52,978 bases of DNA from Chloroflexota bacterium (lineage in GTDB: Bacteria; Chloroflexota; Anaerolineae; Anaerolineales; Villigracilaceae), in assembly GCA_024224815.1 (NCBI GenBank), contig JAAENC010000198.1, forward strand, positions 1 through 52,978, given 5' to 3'. A model generated the notes under the pieces. That model worked only from the letters and a program-made list of their open reading frames with translations, ran no database searches and was not told where the DNA came from. Every line of letters begins with the position of its first letter. The stretch's first letter is position 1. A program made the position numbers and the translations under genes. Below are positions 25,804-35,103 of the stretch, piece after piece.

Positions 25804-26499
25804 ATGTTCTCGAAAACAGCCAAATATTATGATTTGATCTATGCTTTCAAAGATTACGAAAAGGAAGCTAAAGATATAAAGGATCTAATAAAGAAAGAGC
25901 ATCCTACCGCAAAGAGCATCCTTGATGTAGCCTGTGGGACAGCCGAACATGCGAAATATCTTTCGCGCGAATTTCAGATCGATGGGATCGATATGGAGCC
26001 GGAGTTCGTAGAGATCGCTCAAAGCAAAATATCAACCGCTCAATTCTGGCAAGCGGATATGAGTGACTTCTCCCTGCCACAACGTTACGATGTAGTGCAG
26101 TGCTTGTTCAGTTCTATTGGCTATTTACAGGAAGAGCAGCAAGTAGTGGATGCCTTAATCTGCTTCAAGAATCATTTAAACCCCAATGGCATTATTCTCG
26201 TTGAGCCTTGGTTTACCCCGGAGCAGTGGATTGTAGGCTCCCCACATATGGTCACCGTTGACCTGCCCGACCTAAAAATTTCCCGCATGAATACAAGCGG
26301 TCTTGATGGAAAAATCTCCAAGATACATTTTCATTATTTAATAGGGAAACCAGAAAGGGTTGAGCATCTCACAGAAGACCATAACCTAGCCCTTTATACG
26401 GTAGATGAAATGCTATCCTTTTTTGAAGAAGCTGAACTTAATGTGCATTATGACCCAGATGGCATATTTGGGCGCGGATTATATATTGCAAAAAGCTAA
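25804..26499 (+). CDS. Class I SAM-dependent methyltransferase
   Basis: 231 residues. Motif I (SILDVACGTAEHAKYLS) around residues 39-55 binds S-adenosylmethionine; acidic motif II is GIDMEPEFVEIAQ; motif III is FWQADMSDFSLPQRYDVVQCLFSSIGYL. NGIILVEPWFTPEQW is typical of YcgJ- or TylM1-like small-molecule methyltransferases. The opening FSKTAKYYDLIYAFKDYEKEA fits that group. Follows the dehydrogenase by 8 bp and ends 4 bp into the convergent kinase gene. Confidence 0.88.
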   Translation: MFSKTAKYYDLIYAFKDYEKEAKDIKDLIKKEHPTAKSILDVACGTAEHAKYLSREFQIDGIDMEPEFVEIAQSKISTAQFWQADMSDFSLPQRYDVVQCLFSSIGYLQEEQQVVDALICFKNHLNPNGIILVEPWFTPEQWIVGSPHMVTVDLPDLKISRMNTSGLDGKISKIHFHYLIGKPERVEHLTEDHNLALYTVDEMLSFFEEAELNVHYDPDGIFGRGLYIAKS

Positions 26500-27689
26500 T
26501 CTCTAGCAGCACGCAAAGGTAGATGGATGATAAAAGATGTTCCTTCTCCTGATTTGCTTTTAGCTTCTATAGAGCCGCGATGCCCCTGCACGATCTGCTT
26601 GCTAATAGAAAGCCCCAGCCCTGTCCCTGCAACTTTATCTTCTGTTTCATGAACACGAAAAAACTTTTTGAAAAGGTGTTTCATCGCCTCTTCAGGAATA
26701 CCGTAGCCAGTATCTTGCACAGTCAATCGCATTTCTTCATCATTTGCGCTAGCCCGCAAAGTAACAGTTCCTTCAGGGAGATTATATTTAATCGCATTGC
26801 TAAGCAAATTCAAAACAACTTGCTTCATCTTATTGGGGTCAGCTTCTAATTTTGGCAAATCATCTTGAAGATCAAGTTCTATCTTAATCTCCATCTCATC
26901 CGCTTTCGACTGCATAATTTCACGGCATTCGCTGAAAAGCTTCTCTACAGAAAAAATTTCATATTTAAAATGAACACGCCCTGATTCCAGCCGAGAAAGA
27001 TCAAGGAAAGACGATGCCAGCGCGCTCAACCTTAAAGTTTCAGAGTGGATATTATTGACAATTTGCTCATGCTGGTTAGATGAAATCTCTGGCCGCAAAA
27101 GGAGATAAGTCGCTGTGCTGAGGGATGCAAGAGGGGTGCGCAGCTCGTGAACAAATTCCGAGATAAGATCAGATTGCTGGAAGAGACGCGTATTTTCGAT
27201 CGCGACCGCAGCTTGAGAGCCGAGTACGAGCAGTAGTTCTTCGTCGGCATCTGTGAAACCCCCACCTTTTTTATTCAACGCTTCCAGCACCCCGATCACC
27301 TTATTTTTCGTAATCAGCGGAACCCCTAAAATGGACTGCGTCTCAAAACTGGTTGCTATTTCAACACCATCAAAATAGCGTTTGTCGTCTTGCACATCCC
27401 CAATCCGAACGGGTTTACGATTGGTTACAATCCAGCCTGCAATGCTACCCTTTAGCGGGACATTTAGCCCGCGCATATTTGGTAATTCCATATTGGTAGC
27501 AACTTGAAAGTTGAGTTGTCTCGCCGCATCGTCATAGAGCAAAATAGAGGCTTCTGCCGCATCTGCTATTTCCGCAGCGAGCGTTACGATCCTGTAGAGA
27601 AGCGTATCCAGATCCAGAGTAGATGCAAGATCACGAGAAACTTCAATAAGACGGCGGTAATCTGCCAATTTTTTGATACTATCTTCCAT
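26496..27689 (-). CDS. Soluble GAF-domain sensor histidine kinase
   Basis: 397 residues from ATG 27689, which has GAGGAG ahead of it; a longer start would add 23 residues inside the sirtuin gene. Residues about 20-160 form a GAF domain (LDTLLYRIVTLAAEIADAAEASILLYDD to NTRLFQQSD). The HisKA H-box is SEFVHELRTPLASL with the phosphorylated His. The ATPase domain has VVLNLLSNAIKYN (N box), DTGYGIPEE (G1) and GTGLGLSI (G2). No membrane helix is seen, so it senses a cytoplasmic signal. It overlaps the sirtuin gene by 11 bp. Confidence 0.93.
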   Translation of the reverse strand: MEDSIKKLADYRRLIEVSRDLASTLDLDTLLYRIVTLAAEIADAAEASILLYDDAARQLNFQVATNMELPNMRGLNVPLKGSIAGWIVTNRKPVRIGDVQDDKRYFDGVEIATSFETQSILGVPLITKNKVIGVLEALNKKGGGFTDADEELLLVLGSQAAVAIENTRLFQQSDLISEFVHELRTPLASLSTATYLLLRPEISSNQHEQIVNNIHSETLRLSALASSFLDLSRLESGRVHFKYEIFSVEKLFSECREIMQSKADEMEIKIELDLQDDLPKLEADPNKMKQVVLNLLSNAIKYNLPEGTVTLRASANDEEMRLTVQDTGYGIPEEAMKHLFKKFFRVHETEDKVAGTGLGLSISKQIVQGHRGSIEAKSKSGEGTSFIIHLPLRAARD

Positions 27690-28461
27690 TATTTGATATC
27701 TCCTCAGCCAATAGGGGGAGGACTTCTGCTGCGTCCTGCGTGAAAACAATATCGGCACGCACGTTAAGATAAGTGGGTGTTTGATTGATAATGATCAGAT
27801 GCCCGCCGCGATCAAGTGTTTGTATCGGTAATCCAGCAACGGGTAAAACCTCGAGAGAGGAGCCGATCACGATCATTAGATCACATTTGCGAGCCGCTTT
27901 TTGTGCATTTAGCCATGCTTTTTGGGGGAGTTGCTCCCCAAAGAGAATTACATCTGGTTTAAGAATTGCACCGCAATCGGGGCAATGAGGAATAATTTCA
28001 TTTTCAATAAATGCTTTTAGAAAATCTGCTGAGTCAAACTGAGAAAAACACTGCGTACAAGAGAGTGTACGCAGTGTGCCATGCATTTCTATTACGCTTT
28101 TTGTTCCTGCCTTTTGATGCAATATATCAATATTTTGCGTGATGACTTTATCAAGGCAGCCAAGTTTTTCAAGAGAGTCTAGTGCTATATGCGCGGCGTT
28201 TGGCTGTGCTTCAATGATCTGCTTCGCAAGAAGATGAAACCATTTGTAGAATTCTAAAGGGTTATAACGAAAAGTAAGAAGAGAAGCGACTTCCATCGCT
28301 TCATTTTTTGACCATAATCCGCTCCCCTCTGAACGAAAGTCGGGAATCCCTGAAGGAGTGGATATCCCCGCACCAGTGAGAGCAAGAGGATGCTTTGCCT
28401 GTTTAAAAAGCTCTGCTGCAAATTTTATTTTTTTTAACACATGAGGTGCTAACCCACTCAT
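27679..28461 (-). CDS. NAD-dependent protein deacylase (sirtuin)
   Basis: 260 residues. NAD-binding motifs GAGISTPSGIPDFRS and TQNIDILHQKAG, catalytic His in EMHGTL, zinc ligands CTQC and CPDC, and GSSLEVLPVAGLP are all present, so it should be active. It removes acyl groups from protein lysines, coupling NAD+ to nicotinamide and O-acyl-ADP-ribose. Cytoplasmic. Its start overlaps the REC-CpaE stop by 4 bp (ATGA) and its end overlaps the histidine kinase by 11 bp, so it sits inside a two-component operon. Confidence 0.94.
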   Translation of the reverse strand: MSGLAPHVLKKIKFAAELFKQAKHPLALTGAGISTPSGIPDFRSEGSGLWSKNEAMEVASLLTFRYNPLEFYKWFHLLAKQIIEAQPNAAHIALDSLEKLGCLDKVITQNIDILHQKAGTKSVIEMHGTLRTLSCTQCFSQFDSADFLKAFIENEIIPHCPDCGAILKPDVILFGEQLPQKAWLNAQKAARKCDLMIVIGSSLEVLPVAGLPIQTLDRGGHLIIINQTPTYLNVRADIVFTQDAAEVLPLLAEEISNNGR

Positions 28462-29624
28462 TCCTCTTTCGCCTCATATTCCAAAATGACTGTTGCCATT
28501 TTTTTGAATTGTTGGGTTAGCATACTCTCTGGCTCATGCAATACGCATGTTCTATTTTGACGAACTGCCTGAACATAAAGTTCTGGCGCGGGCGTAAATG
28601 TTGTTGTTACAGGATAATCGATCTTTTCTTTAACTTGCCCCATAGAGAGAAGCATCTCAGAACGCACTCGATTATTAAGCGCAACAAGAACTTGTTCTTT
28701 CTCAAGCCCTAATTCAAATAAGTTGGCTAATAATAATTTGGAATGCTCAATAGAGTTTGCAAAAGCTTCAACAACAACAATAACAAGATCACATTGTGGT
28801 AATAAAGCTTGATCTAAAGCGGACAACCCTGCCCCAAAATCAATAACCAAATATTTAGACAGAGGAAGCAATTCCTTAAAAATAGCTCTTGTTTGAGATA
28901 AAGCCGAGCCAAGTTCTGCGTCTCTTGGCTCTTCTGAAGCCGGCAAGACTCTTAGCCCAGATTCGTGTTCAAATAAGATTTCTTCAACTTTCTCTGATGT
29001 GATCTCCTCAGGAGAACCTCTAAGCAAGGTTGATAATCCGCTAAGGTCTTCAAACCCTAAATCTCGTCCAATAGTACCTAAACCGGAGGCCAGTTCTACG
29101 ATAATGGTTTCTTCGCCTATTCCCGTATTTAGATAGCTCCCCAAATTCAGCGAAATGGAAGAAACGCCTAATCCACCGCGTGCGCTAATAACACCAACAG
29201 TGAAGGCATTTTGCGATGAGGGGGCTTCTTCTTCATCTGTTTTTTCAGATTTTACAGAACGAGCAAGGAGGGCTTTTACGTGAGCCTGAAGCTCTGTCGG
29301 ATGTGTTGGCTTGGTTAAATAATCATCTGCACCAGATTCAAAGCCGGTTACTTTATCATCTAATTGAGATTTAGCGGTAAACATAAGGATAGGGATTTTA
29401 GCTGTCGCTGCATTCTGTCGCAAACGACGAGCAACCTCGTATCCATCCATATCTGGCATCATGACATCCAGCAAAATCAGGTCAGGAATTTCCTCTTCTA
29501 CTTTAGCTAAGCCCTGTTTTCCATTATTCGCCGCAGCTATCTGATAGCCCTGTTTTTGCAACATAAGACCGACAAGACGAAGCGTATCGAGATCATCATC
29601 AATGATTAAAATTTTTTCAGCCAT
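28458..29624 (-). CDS. REC receiver fused to CpaE/MinD-like ATPase domain
   Basis: 388 residues. Residues 1-120 are a receiver domain (ILIIDDD acidic pair, LILLDVMMPDMDGYEV with phospho-acceptor Asp53, LMFTAK with the conserved Thr and Lys). After an acidic linker, residues about 145-385 are a MinD/CpaE-type domain. Its P-loop reads SARGGLGVSSISLNLG: the signature Lys of a deviant Walker A is lost (GGLGVSS instead of GGxGKTS). CpaE proteins localise Tad pilus machinery in other bacteria, but no Tad genes are here. First gene of the REC-CpaE, sirtuin, kinase operon. Confidence 0.88.
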   Translation of the reverse strand: MAEKILIIDDDLDTLRLVGLMLQKQGYQIAAANNGKQGLAKVEEEIPDLILLDVMMPDMDGYEVARRLRQNAATAKIPILMFTAKSQLDDKVTGFESGADDYLTKPTHPTELQAHVKALLARSVKSEKTDEEEAPSSQNAFTVGVISARGGLGVSSISLNLGSYLNTGIGEETIIVELASGLGTIGRDLGFEDLSGLSTLLRGSPEEITSEKVEEILFEHESGLRVLPASEEPRDAELGSALSQTRAIFKELLPLSKYLVIDFGAGLSALDQALLPQCDLVIVVVEAFANSIEHSKLLLANLFELGLEKEQVLVALNNRVRSEMLLSMGQVKEKIDYPVTTTFTPAPELYVQAVRQNRTCVLHEPESMLTQQFKKMATVILEYEAKEE

Positions 29625-29731
29625 GGATTTTTCCTTTGCGCAAGATCAAAGATATTAAAAATATATTTACCTGTAAAAAGTCTAGCATAAAGCTACTCTA
29701 ACAGCAAGAATACATAATTCCTATAAAAAGG

Positions 29732-29859
29732 AGTGGATAATGTAGTGGGTATGTCTTCGCGAGGAGAGCTTTAGCTCGACGCGGCGATCTCCAAGTTGAA
29801 AGGGGGGATTGCCACGCTCCGCAAACTTCGCTCGCAATGACAAAATTCTAAAGTCCACC
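29732..29859. repeat. Dispersed palindromic MITE-like element, copy C (degenerate)
   Basis: GTGGA and TCCAC ends enclose TCGCGAGGAG, GCGGCGATCTCC, GGGGATTGCCACGC and CTCGCAATGACA. The order of core words follows the other copies but with more changes. It fills about half of the gap before the tmRNA. Confidence 0.55.
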
Positions 29860-29902
29860 TAATTAGCCACTCTCGTCATTTTTCCTGAGCTATGCTTCGT
29901 GC

Positions 29903-29908
29903 TATAAT
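29903..29908 (+). promoter_or_regulatory. -10 box of the tmRNA promoter
   Basis: A perfect TATAAT ends 10 bases before the mature tmRNA 5' end (29919). A -35 element is not clear. Confidence 0.6.
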
Positions 29909-29918
29909 GAAAAAGCAT

Positions 29919-30311
29919 GGGGATGACAGGCTTCGACGGAGAAGGCTGATTCCGGATTGCGAGCCGAGAGGCGCCGATGCTCGTAAACTCAGCGCAAAAA
30001 ACAAGTGCCAAACGCACACCTTACGCTGCTATGCCCCTCGCTGCTTAAGCGATAGTATAGTAGTCGGTCTCTCAACGAGACCCGTCCACCTTTATCCAAC
30101 TTCATCGGATCATAGGACTGGGCGACGCAAAGATGAAGTGCCGCGCAGTAATGCCACTAGCTGTGTGAAAGAGGACTCTCGGGTTCAAGCGGCTGACCAG
30201 AAATCTTTCCTGTCAATTGAGAACTTTCTGGTGACGAACATCAATTGACTACGCTCGTAGATATTCGAGGCTCGAATTTTTCGGACGCGGGTTCGATTCC
30301 CGCCATCTCCA
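29919..30311 (+). ncRNA. ssrA: Transfer-messenger RNA (tmRNA, ssrA)
   Basis: The 5' end GGGGATGACAGGCTTCGACG pairs with the 3' CATCTCC to make the tRNA-like acceptor stem. The T-arm GCGGGTTCGATTCCCGC is intact, and the 3' CCA is not encoded (A then CAA). The tag frame (29992-30048) reads AQKTSAKRTPYAAMPLAA then TAA, ending in the LAA degradation signal; the exact resume codon is inferred. With SmpB it rescues stalled ribosomes. One-piece form, about 393 nt. Confidence 0.97.
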
Positions 30312-30314
30312 CAA

Positions 30315-30347
30315 AAAAGCATTAGCCCTTTTTGGCTAATGCTTTTT
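30315..30347 (+). terminator. Rho-independent terminator after tmRNA
   Basis: AAAAGCATTAGCC and GGCTAATGCTTTTT form a perfect stem with a six-base loop and a T run directly after the tmRNA 3' end. Confidence 0.92.
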
Positions 30348-30415
30348 CTTGTGAATGGCATATTTTTTTGCTATACTGACATTGTTACTCAACTTTACTT
30401 AATTTAGAGGAGAAA

Positions 30416-31204
30416 ATGATGTCATACCGATTAACAAAACCATTTCTATTTCTTGTAGGCTTTATTCTAATTGTTAGCCTTGCATGCGGGCTCGGAACCC
30501 CTGAAGAACCCGTTGCTCCTGCTCCAGTTGAAGAGGCCGCGCCAGTCGAGCCCGTTGAACAAGTACCTACCAATACCCCTCCACCAACTGAGCCTGTGGC
30601 GCAACAATTCTATACAGAAACCTTTGACACCAATACTGATCAATGGACTTATTTCCTCGTCAACGGAACAAAAAGCGTCCCCACTTTCGTTGAAACCGAT
30701 TTTGGCACAATGTTTGTTGGCACCGATGATGGCCGCCTTGCTTTCAACCTTGAAAGCGAAGGCCAATGGGCTTATGTCACCTACGACGCTTATGAATACG
30801 ACAATGTCCGCCTCGATGTGGTCGTTGAAAATCGCGGTGTAAATAACAATAACGTCAGCTTAATTTGCCGCTATACGCCAGATGAAGGCTGGTATGAATT
30901 CAATATTGCGAATAATGGACTCTATTGGATTTATCACGCAATTATTCGCAGTGATGGTGCTGTCATCTATACACAACTCAAAGATGGTGGCTCGAATAAA
31001 ATTAAAGCGGGTAAAGAAACAAATAAGTACAGCATCATTTGTAATGATCGAACACTTTCTCTCTTCATTAACGATTATGAAACCAATGTCTTTGACGAAA
31101 ATAACTATGCACTCCGAGATGGATTGGTAGGTGTTTCAGTTTCTTCTTTCAATGTTTTGCCAGTAAAGGTTGAAGTTGATTCCATAACGATTAGCCAACC
31201 CTAA
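30416..31204 (+). CDS. Exported lipoprotein with concanavalin A-like (DUF1080/LamG type) domain
   Basis: 262 residues. The signal peptide has a lipobox VSLAC with Cys about residue 24, so the protein is lipidated outside the membrane. A Pro/Glu-rich linker (about 28-60) follows. The C-terminal domain FYTETFDTNTDQWTYF to VEVDSITISQP is a jelly-roll domain of the kind seen in sugar-binding proteins. Binding partner unknown. A second ATG 3 bp downstream is equally possible as start. No obvious operon partners; terminators flank it. Confidence 0.82.
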   Translation: MMSYRLTKPFLFLVGFILIVSLACGLGTPEEPVAPAPVEEAAPVEPVEQVPTNTPPPTEPVAQQFYTETFDTNTDQWTYFLVNGTKSVPTFVETDFGTMFVGTDDGRLAFNLESEGQWAYVTYDAYEYDNVRLDVVVENRGVNNNNVSLICRYTPDEGWYEFNIANNGLYWIYHAIIRSDGAVIYTQLKDGGSNKIKAGKETNKYSIICNDRTLSLFINDYETNVFDENNYALRDGLVGVSVSSFNVLPVKVEVDSITISQP

Positions 31205-31225
31205 TATTATCTACGCGAAATACAC

Positions 31226-31266
31226 AAAACCTGACGGGTCTCTGAGACCTGTCAGGTTTTCTTTTT
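31226..31266 (+). terminator. Rho-independent terminator after lipoprotein gene
   Basis: AACCTGACGGGTCTC and GAGACCTGTCAGGTT pair with one wobble, followed by TTTTCTTTTTT. Confidence 0.88.
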
Positions 31267-31389
31267 TAACGCCACCTATATTTTTTCTACGTATCGTTAA
31301 CATGATTCTTGCATCGCTCAGGTATCCTATATCCGTTGCCTTTATGGGCAAAAAGAAATTAAAGAAAAGATTTTTACAGGAGCGAAAAA

Positions 31390-33294
31390 ATGAGCAAAAT
31401 CATAGGCATTGACCTTGGAACAACAAACAGTGTTGTCGCCGTGATGGAAGGCGGACAACCCACAGTTATCTCCTCTGCAGAGGGCGGGCGATTAGTCCCC
31501 TCGGTGGTGGCCTTCAATAAAAACGGAGAGCGTCTGGTTGGGCAAACGGCTAAACGTCAGGCCGTTATCAACTCAGAAAACACTATTTATTCGATCAAGA
31601 GATTCATCGGGCGCCGATTTGATGAGACAAAAGTTGAACGCGGCATGGTGCCCTTCGAGGTGGTATCAGGTAAAACCGAGGACGTCCTCGTCAAAATCCC
31701 TGTCACAAAAAAGGAATATAGTCCACAAGAAATTTCGGCGATGATCCTCGCCAAACTCAAATCCGATGCTGAAGCCTATCTCGGCGAAAGCGTTACGCAA
31801 GCCGTGATCACCGTCCCCGCTTATTTCAATGACAGTCAGCGTCAGGCCACAAAAGATGCAGGCAGAATTGCGGGATTAGAAGTTATGCGCATCATCAACG
31901 AGCCGACAGCCTCGGCCCTGAGCTATGGTCTCGATAAAAAAGCCGACGAAACCATCCTTGTTTTTGACTTGGGTGGCGGAACTTTCGACGTTTCTGTTCT
32001 CGAAGTTGGTGACGGCGTGATCGAAGTAAAATCGACCAACGGCGATACCCATCTCGGTGGCGACGACTGGGACCAAGCAATTGTTAACTGGGCTGCTGAT
32101 GAGTTCAAAAAAGACCAAGGCATTGACCTGCGCGATGATCGTCAACCGCTCCAGCGCTTGCGTGAAGCTGCAGAAAAAGCAAAAATTGAACTTTCCACGA
32201 TGATGGAAACCGAGATCAATCTGCCCTATGTAACCGCAGATGCCTCTGGCCCCAAACATCTACAACTAAAACTAACGCGTGCCAAATTTGAACAAATGAC
32301 CGAAGATTTGGTTAAACGCTGCAAAACACCTTTCTTGTCTGCACTCAAAGATGCCGGAATGAAAGCCAGCGAATTAAATGAAGTCGTTTTGGTCGGTGGT
32401 TCTTCTCGTATGCCGATGATCCATGATCTGGTACGCTCTTTGGCTGATGGAAAAGAACCGCACAAAGGTGTAAATCCTGACGAAGTTGTCGCCGTTGGCG
32501 CAGCTATTCAAGGTGGCGTACTCGGTGGCGATGTAAAAGATATTTTGCTCCTCGACGTAACACCGCTTTCTTTGGGCGTAGAAACCATGGGCAGCGTTAT
32601 GACTGTGATGATCGAACGCAACACAACCATCCCCGTCCAAAAAACGGAAGTTTACTCCACCGCAGCCGACAACCAAACCGCTGTAGACATTCATGTTTTG
32701 CAGGGTGAACGCCCAATGGCTGGCGATAATATGTCTCTCGGACGCTTCCGTCTCGATGGCATTCCACCGGCACAGCGTGGCATTCCACAAGTCGAAGTAA
32801 CTTTTGATATTGACGCAAACGGTATTATTAACGTAACCGCCAAAGATAAAGCGACCAATAAAGAGCAAAAAGTAACCATTACCGCCTCGACGAATCTCGA
32901 CAAGAGCGATATTGATAATATGGTTGAGCAGGCAAAAGTCCACGAAGCCGAAGATAAAGAACGCCGCGAATTAATTGACCTGAAAAACAGTGCCGATAAT
33001 CTTGGCTACCAGACTGAAAAAACGCTTAAAGAGTTAGGTGAAAAAGTCTCTGACAGCGACAAAAAAGACATCGAAGAGAAAATTGAAACGCTGAAGAAAG
33101 CCGCTGAAGGCGATGATATTGCCAGCATCAAAGCGGCAACAGAAGACCTACAGAATGCTTTCAACGCAATTAGCGAGCAACTCTACGCGCAGCAAGCTGA
33201 AGCAGCGCAAGCTCCCCCCGCAGGTGATGCTGGCGAAGAAGCCGCTCCCGCCGATGACGATGATGTTATCGAAGGTGAAGTGACAGAAGAGTAG
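31390..33294 (+). CDS. dnaK: Chaperone DnaK (Hsp70)
   Basis: 634 residues. The start [19 protein letters not shown] is the Hsp70 phosphate-1 motif. [23 protein letters not shown] and [13 protein letters not shown] are the other nucleotide-binding motifs. The substrate-binding domain begins at about residue 380 ([18 protein letters not shown]). The tail is acidic ([23 protein letters not shown]). ATP-driven folding of nascent and stress-damaged proteins in the cytoplasm. GrpE and DnaJ are not adjacent and no CIRCE element is apparent. AGGAG precedes the ATG by 7 bp. Confidence 0.98.
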   Translation: MSKIIGIDLGTTNSVVAVMEGGQPTVISSAEGGRLVPSVVAFNKNGERLVGQTAKRQAVINSENTIYSIKRFIGRRFDETKVERGMVPFEVVSGKTEDVLVKIPVTKKEYSPQEISAMILAKLKSDAEAYLGESVTQAVITVPAYFNDSQRQATKDAGRIAGLEVMRIINEPTASALSYGLDKKADETILVFDLGGGTFDVSVLEVGDGVIEVKSTNGDTHLGGDDWDQAIVNWAADEFKKDQGIDLRDDRQPLQRLREAAEKAKIELSTMMETEINLPYVTADASGPKHLQLKLTRAKFEQMTEDLVKRCKTPFLSALKDAGMKASELNEVVLVGGSSRMPMIHDLVRSLADGKEPHKGVNPDEVVAVGAAIQGGVLGGDVKDILLLDVTPLSLGVETMGSVMTVMIERNTTIPVQKTEVYSTAADNQTAVDIHVLQGERPMAGDNMSLGRFRLDGIPPAQRGIPQVEVTFDIDANGIINVTAKDKATNKEQKVTITASTNLDKSDIDNMVEQAKVHEAEDKERRELIDLKNSADNLGYQTEKTLKELGEKVSDSDKKDIEEKIETLKKAAEGDDIASIKAATEDLQNAFNAISEQLYAQQAEAAQAPPAGDAGEEAAPADDDDVIEGEVTEE

Positions 33295-33328
33295 TTTTCA
33301 GTAAAGAGTAATCAGTGTTCAGTAATCA

Positions 33329-33361
33329 GAACGGGTGACTATAAAATGGTCGCCCGTTTTT
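33329..33361 (+). terminator. Rho-independent terminator after dnaK
   Basis: AACGGGTGAC and GTCGCCCGTTTTT form a 10-bp stem with one G-U pair and a T tail. Confidence 0.82.
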
Positions 33362-33399
33362 GATTCTTCCACATCGTTTACAGTAGGAATTCTAAAAAC

Positions 33400-33490
33400 G
33401 GATGAGTTTGCGAGGAGGATGCACTTCTGACGAAGCAATCTCACAACAACGAGACCGCGTCGTCGCAAAACCATACTCCTCGCGGAGTCA
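33400..33490. repeat. Dispersed palindromic MITE-like element, copy D
   Basis: GTTTGCGAGGAGGA, ACGAAGCAATCTC, GAGACCGCGTCGTCGCAAA and CTCCTCGCGGAG repeat the core words of the family in the same order. It lies between dnaK and the UDPGP gene. Confidence 0.65.
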
Positions 33491-33588
33491 TATTTGAAAG
33501 TGCTGTGTTTACGGTAGAATACTTGAAATTATAAAATCATATAACATCAATAATCTAGCACTGAAAACCTACGACCTAAGGAATATAT

Positions 33589-34989
33589 ATGAGCACAAGT
33601 ATTGATCAGAAATTTGCTCTCTTTGAAGAGCGGATGCGCAATGAAAATATGCCGGAACTCGCTATAGAAAGCTTTAAATACTACTACTCTCAGCTCGTTG
33701 ACGGACAAACCGGATTTATCCGCGCAGCCGATATTGAAGCCGTTGAAAATATTCCCGATGTAGAAAGTATTTCGAAGAAAACAGCGGATGTAGGACAAGA
33801 AGCCCTCTCGAGCGCGGTGATCCTTAAACTGAATGGTGGCTTGGGGACAAGTATGGGGCTGGAGAAGGCTAAATCCCTGCTCCAGATAAAAGGAGAATAT
33901 TCATTTTTAGATATTATCGCCCAACAAGCCTTAGCATTAGACATCCCCCTGGTCTTAATGAATAGCTTTGCCACCGAAGAAGATTCCTTGGGATTTCTCG
34001 AAAAGTATCCCAAGCTGTGGAAAAGTGAACTTGCTCTGTCTTTCTTGCAGCACAAAGTACCCAAAGTGAAACAATCCGATCTAAGCCCTGTCATCTGGGA
34101 TGAAAACCCTGAGTTGGAATGGGCTCCGCCCGGACATGGCAATATTTATCCAGCTTTAATAACAAGCGGTATGCTAGATAAACTTCTGGAATCCGGCTTT
34201 AAATATGCCTTCATTTCCAACTCTGATAATTTGGGCGCAGTAATAGACACGAAAATATTGGGCCATCTCGTTGAAACGAATGCACCCTTTTTGATGGAAG
34301 TTGCTGAACGCACCGAAATGGACGTAAAGGGTGGCTTCCCCGTTTGCTACCGCGATGGGAAACTTGTCCTATGGGAAATTGCTCAATGTCCCCCGGAAGA
34401 AAAACACATCCATCAAGACATTCAACACTTTGATTATTTCAATACAAATAGCATCTGGATCAATCTGGTCGCACTCAAAGAAGAGATGCAGAAAAAAGAA
34501 AACAATCTCCAACTCCCCATGATCCGCAACGAGAAGACGGTTGACCCCAAGAAGAGCGATTCCACGCCTGTATATAGTTTGGAAACCGCGCAAGGCGCAG
34601 CCATTTCTGCCTTTGAAGGCTCTCAACCTGTGCGAATCCAGCGTAATCGCTTCAACCCCGTAAAAACGACAAATGAATTGCTTGCTATTCGCTCCGATGC
34701 TTATATTTTAACATCTGACTATCGCATTATCCTTAATCCCGAACGCACCTTGCCTCCTCCCGTAGTCACACTTGATTCAAAATATTATAGATTGATCCAG
34801 AACCTTGAAGACCGTTTTCCTGTAGGCGTGCCTTCATTGCTTAATTGTAAAAGTTTAAGCATTGAGGGAGATATCAAGTTTGGAAAAAATGTGGTTTTCG
34901 AGGGAGATGTGCGGCTTGTCAACGCCACAAAAGATCAAGTTGTTATTGAGGATATTGTTGTAGTTGACCAAGAATGGAGAGCGGATTAA
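33589..34989 (+). CDS. UTP--glucose-1-phosphate uridylyltransferase (eukaryotic-type UDPGP family)
   Basis: 466 residues. LKLNGGLGTSMGLEKAKSLLQIKGEYSFLDII is the nucleotide-binding loop of the UDPGP (UGP2-like) family, distinct from bacterial GalU. PPGHGNIYPALI and FISNSDNLGAV are conserved substrate motifs, followed by MEVAERTEMDVKGG. A C-terminal left-handed beta-helix region (VEGDIKFGKNVVFEGDVRL-like) completes it. It makes UDP-glucose or a related UDP-sugar from UTP and the sugar 1-phosphate. Monocistronic, followed by a terminator. Confidence 0.9.
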   Translation: MSTSIDQKFALFEERMRNENMPELAIESFKYYYSQLVDGQTGFIRAADIEAVENIPDVESISKKTADVGQEALSSAVILKLNGGLGTSMGLEKAKSLLQIKGEYSFLDIIAQQALALDIPLVLMNSFATEEDSLGFLEKYPKLWKSELALSFLQHKVPKVKQSDLSPVIWDENPELEWAPPGHGNIYPALITSGMLDKLLESGFKYAFISNSDNLGAVIDTKILGHLVETNAPFLMEVAERTEMDVKGGFPVCYRDGKLVLWEIAQCPPEEKHIHQDIQHFDYFNTNSIWINLVALKEEMQKKENNLQLPMIRNEKTVDPKKSDSTPVYSLETAQGAAISAFEGSQPVRIQRNRFNPVKTTNELLAIRSDAYILTSDYRIILNPERTLPPPVVTLDSKYYRLIQNLEDRFPVGVPSLLNCKSLSIEGDIKFGKNVVFEGDVRLVNATKDQVVIEDIVVVDQEWRAD

Positions 34990-35021
34990 TTTCAAAGGAT
35001 TCCCGCCCTCCCTGCCATAAG

Positions 35022-35050
35022 AAAACGCGTTCTGTGAAGAACGCGTTTTT
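35022..35050. terminator. Terminator between UDPGP and SMI1 genes
   Basis: AAAACGCGTTC and GAACGCGTTTTT form a tight stem with TGTGAA loop. Convergent genes lie either side. Confidence 0.88.
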
Positions 35051-35103
35051 GTTTTTTGTGTAATCCCTTACAGCTCCCAACACCATAGCTTTAAGTAGCT
35101 AAG

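Noticed and set aside
29892-30248. 118-residue plus-strand open frame
   Set aside because: It lies over the tmRNA and crosses its structured region; tmRNA features explain the sequence.
31270-31389. CIRCE-type heat-shock operator before dnaK
   Set aside because: No TTAGCACTC/GAGTGCTAA inverted repeat found; only loose promoter-like words.
32374-32943. 189-residue minus-strand open frame opposite dnaK
   Set aside because: Antisense shadow of a well conserved coding region, a known artefact opposite dnaK; no ribosome-binding site or family match.
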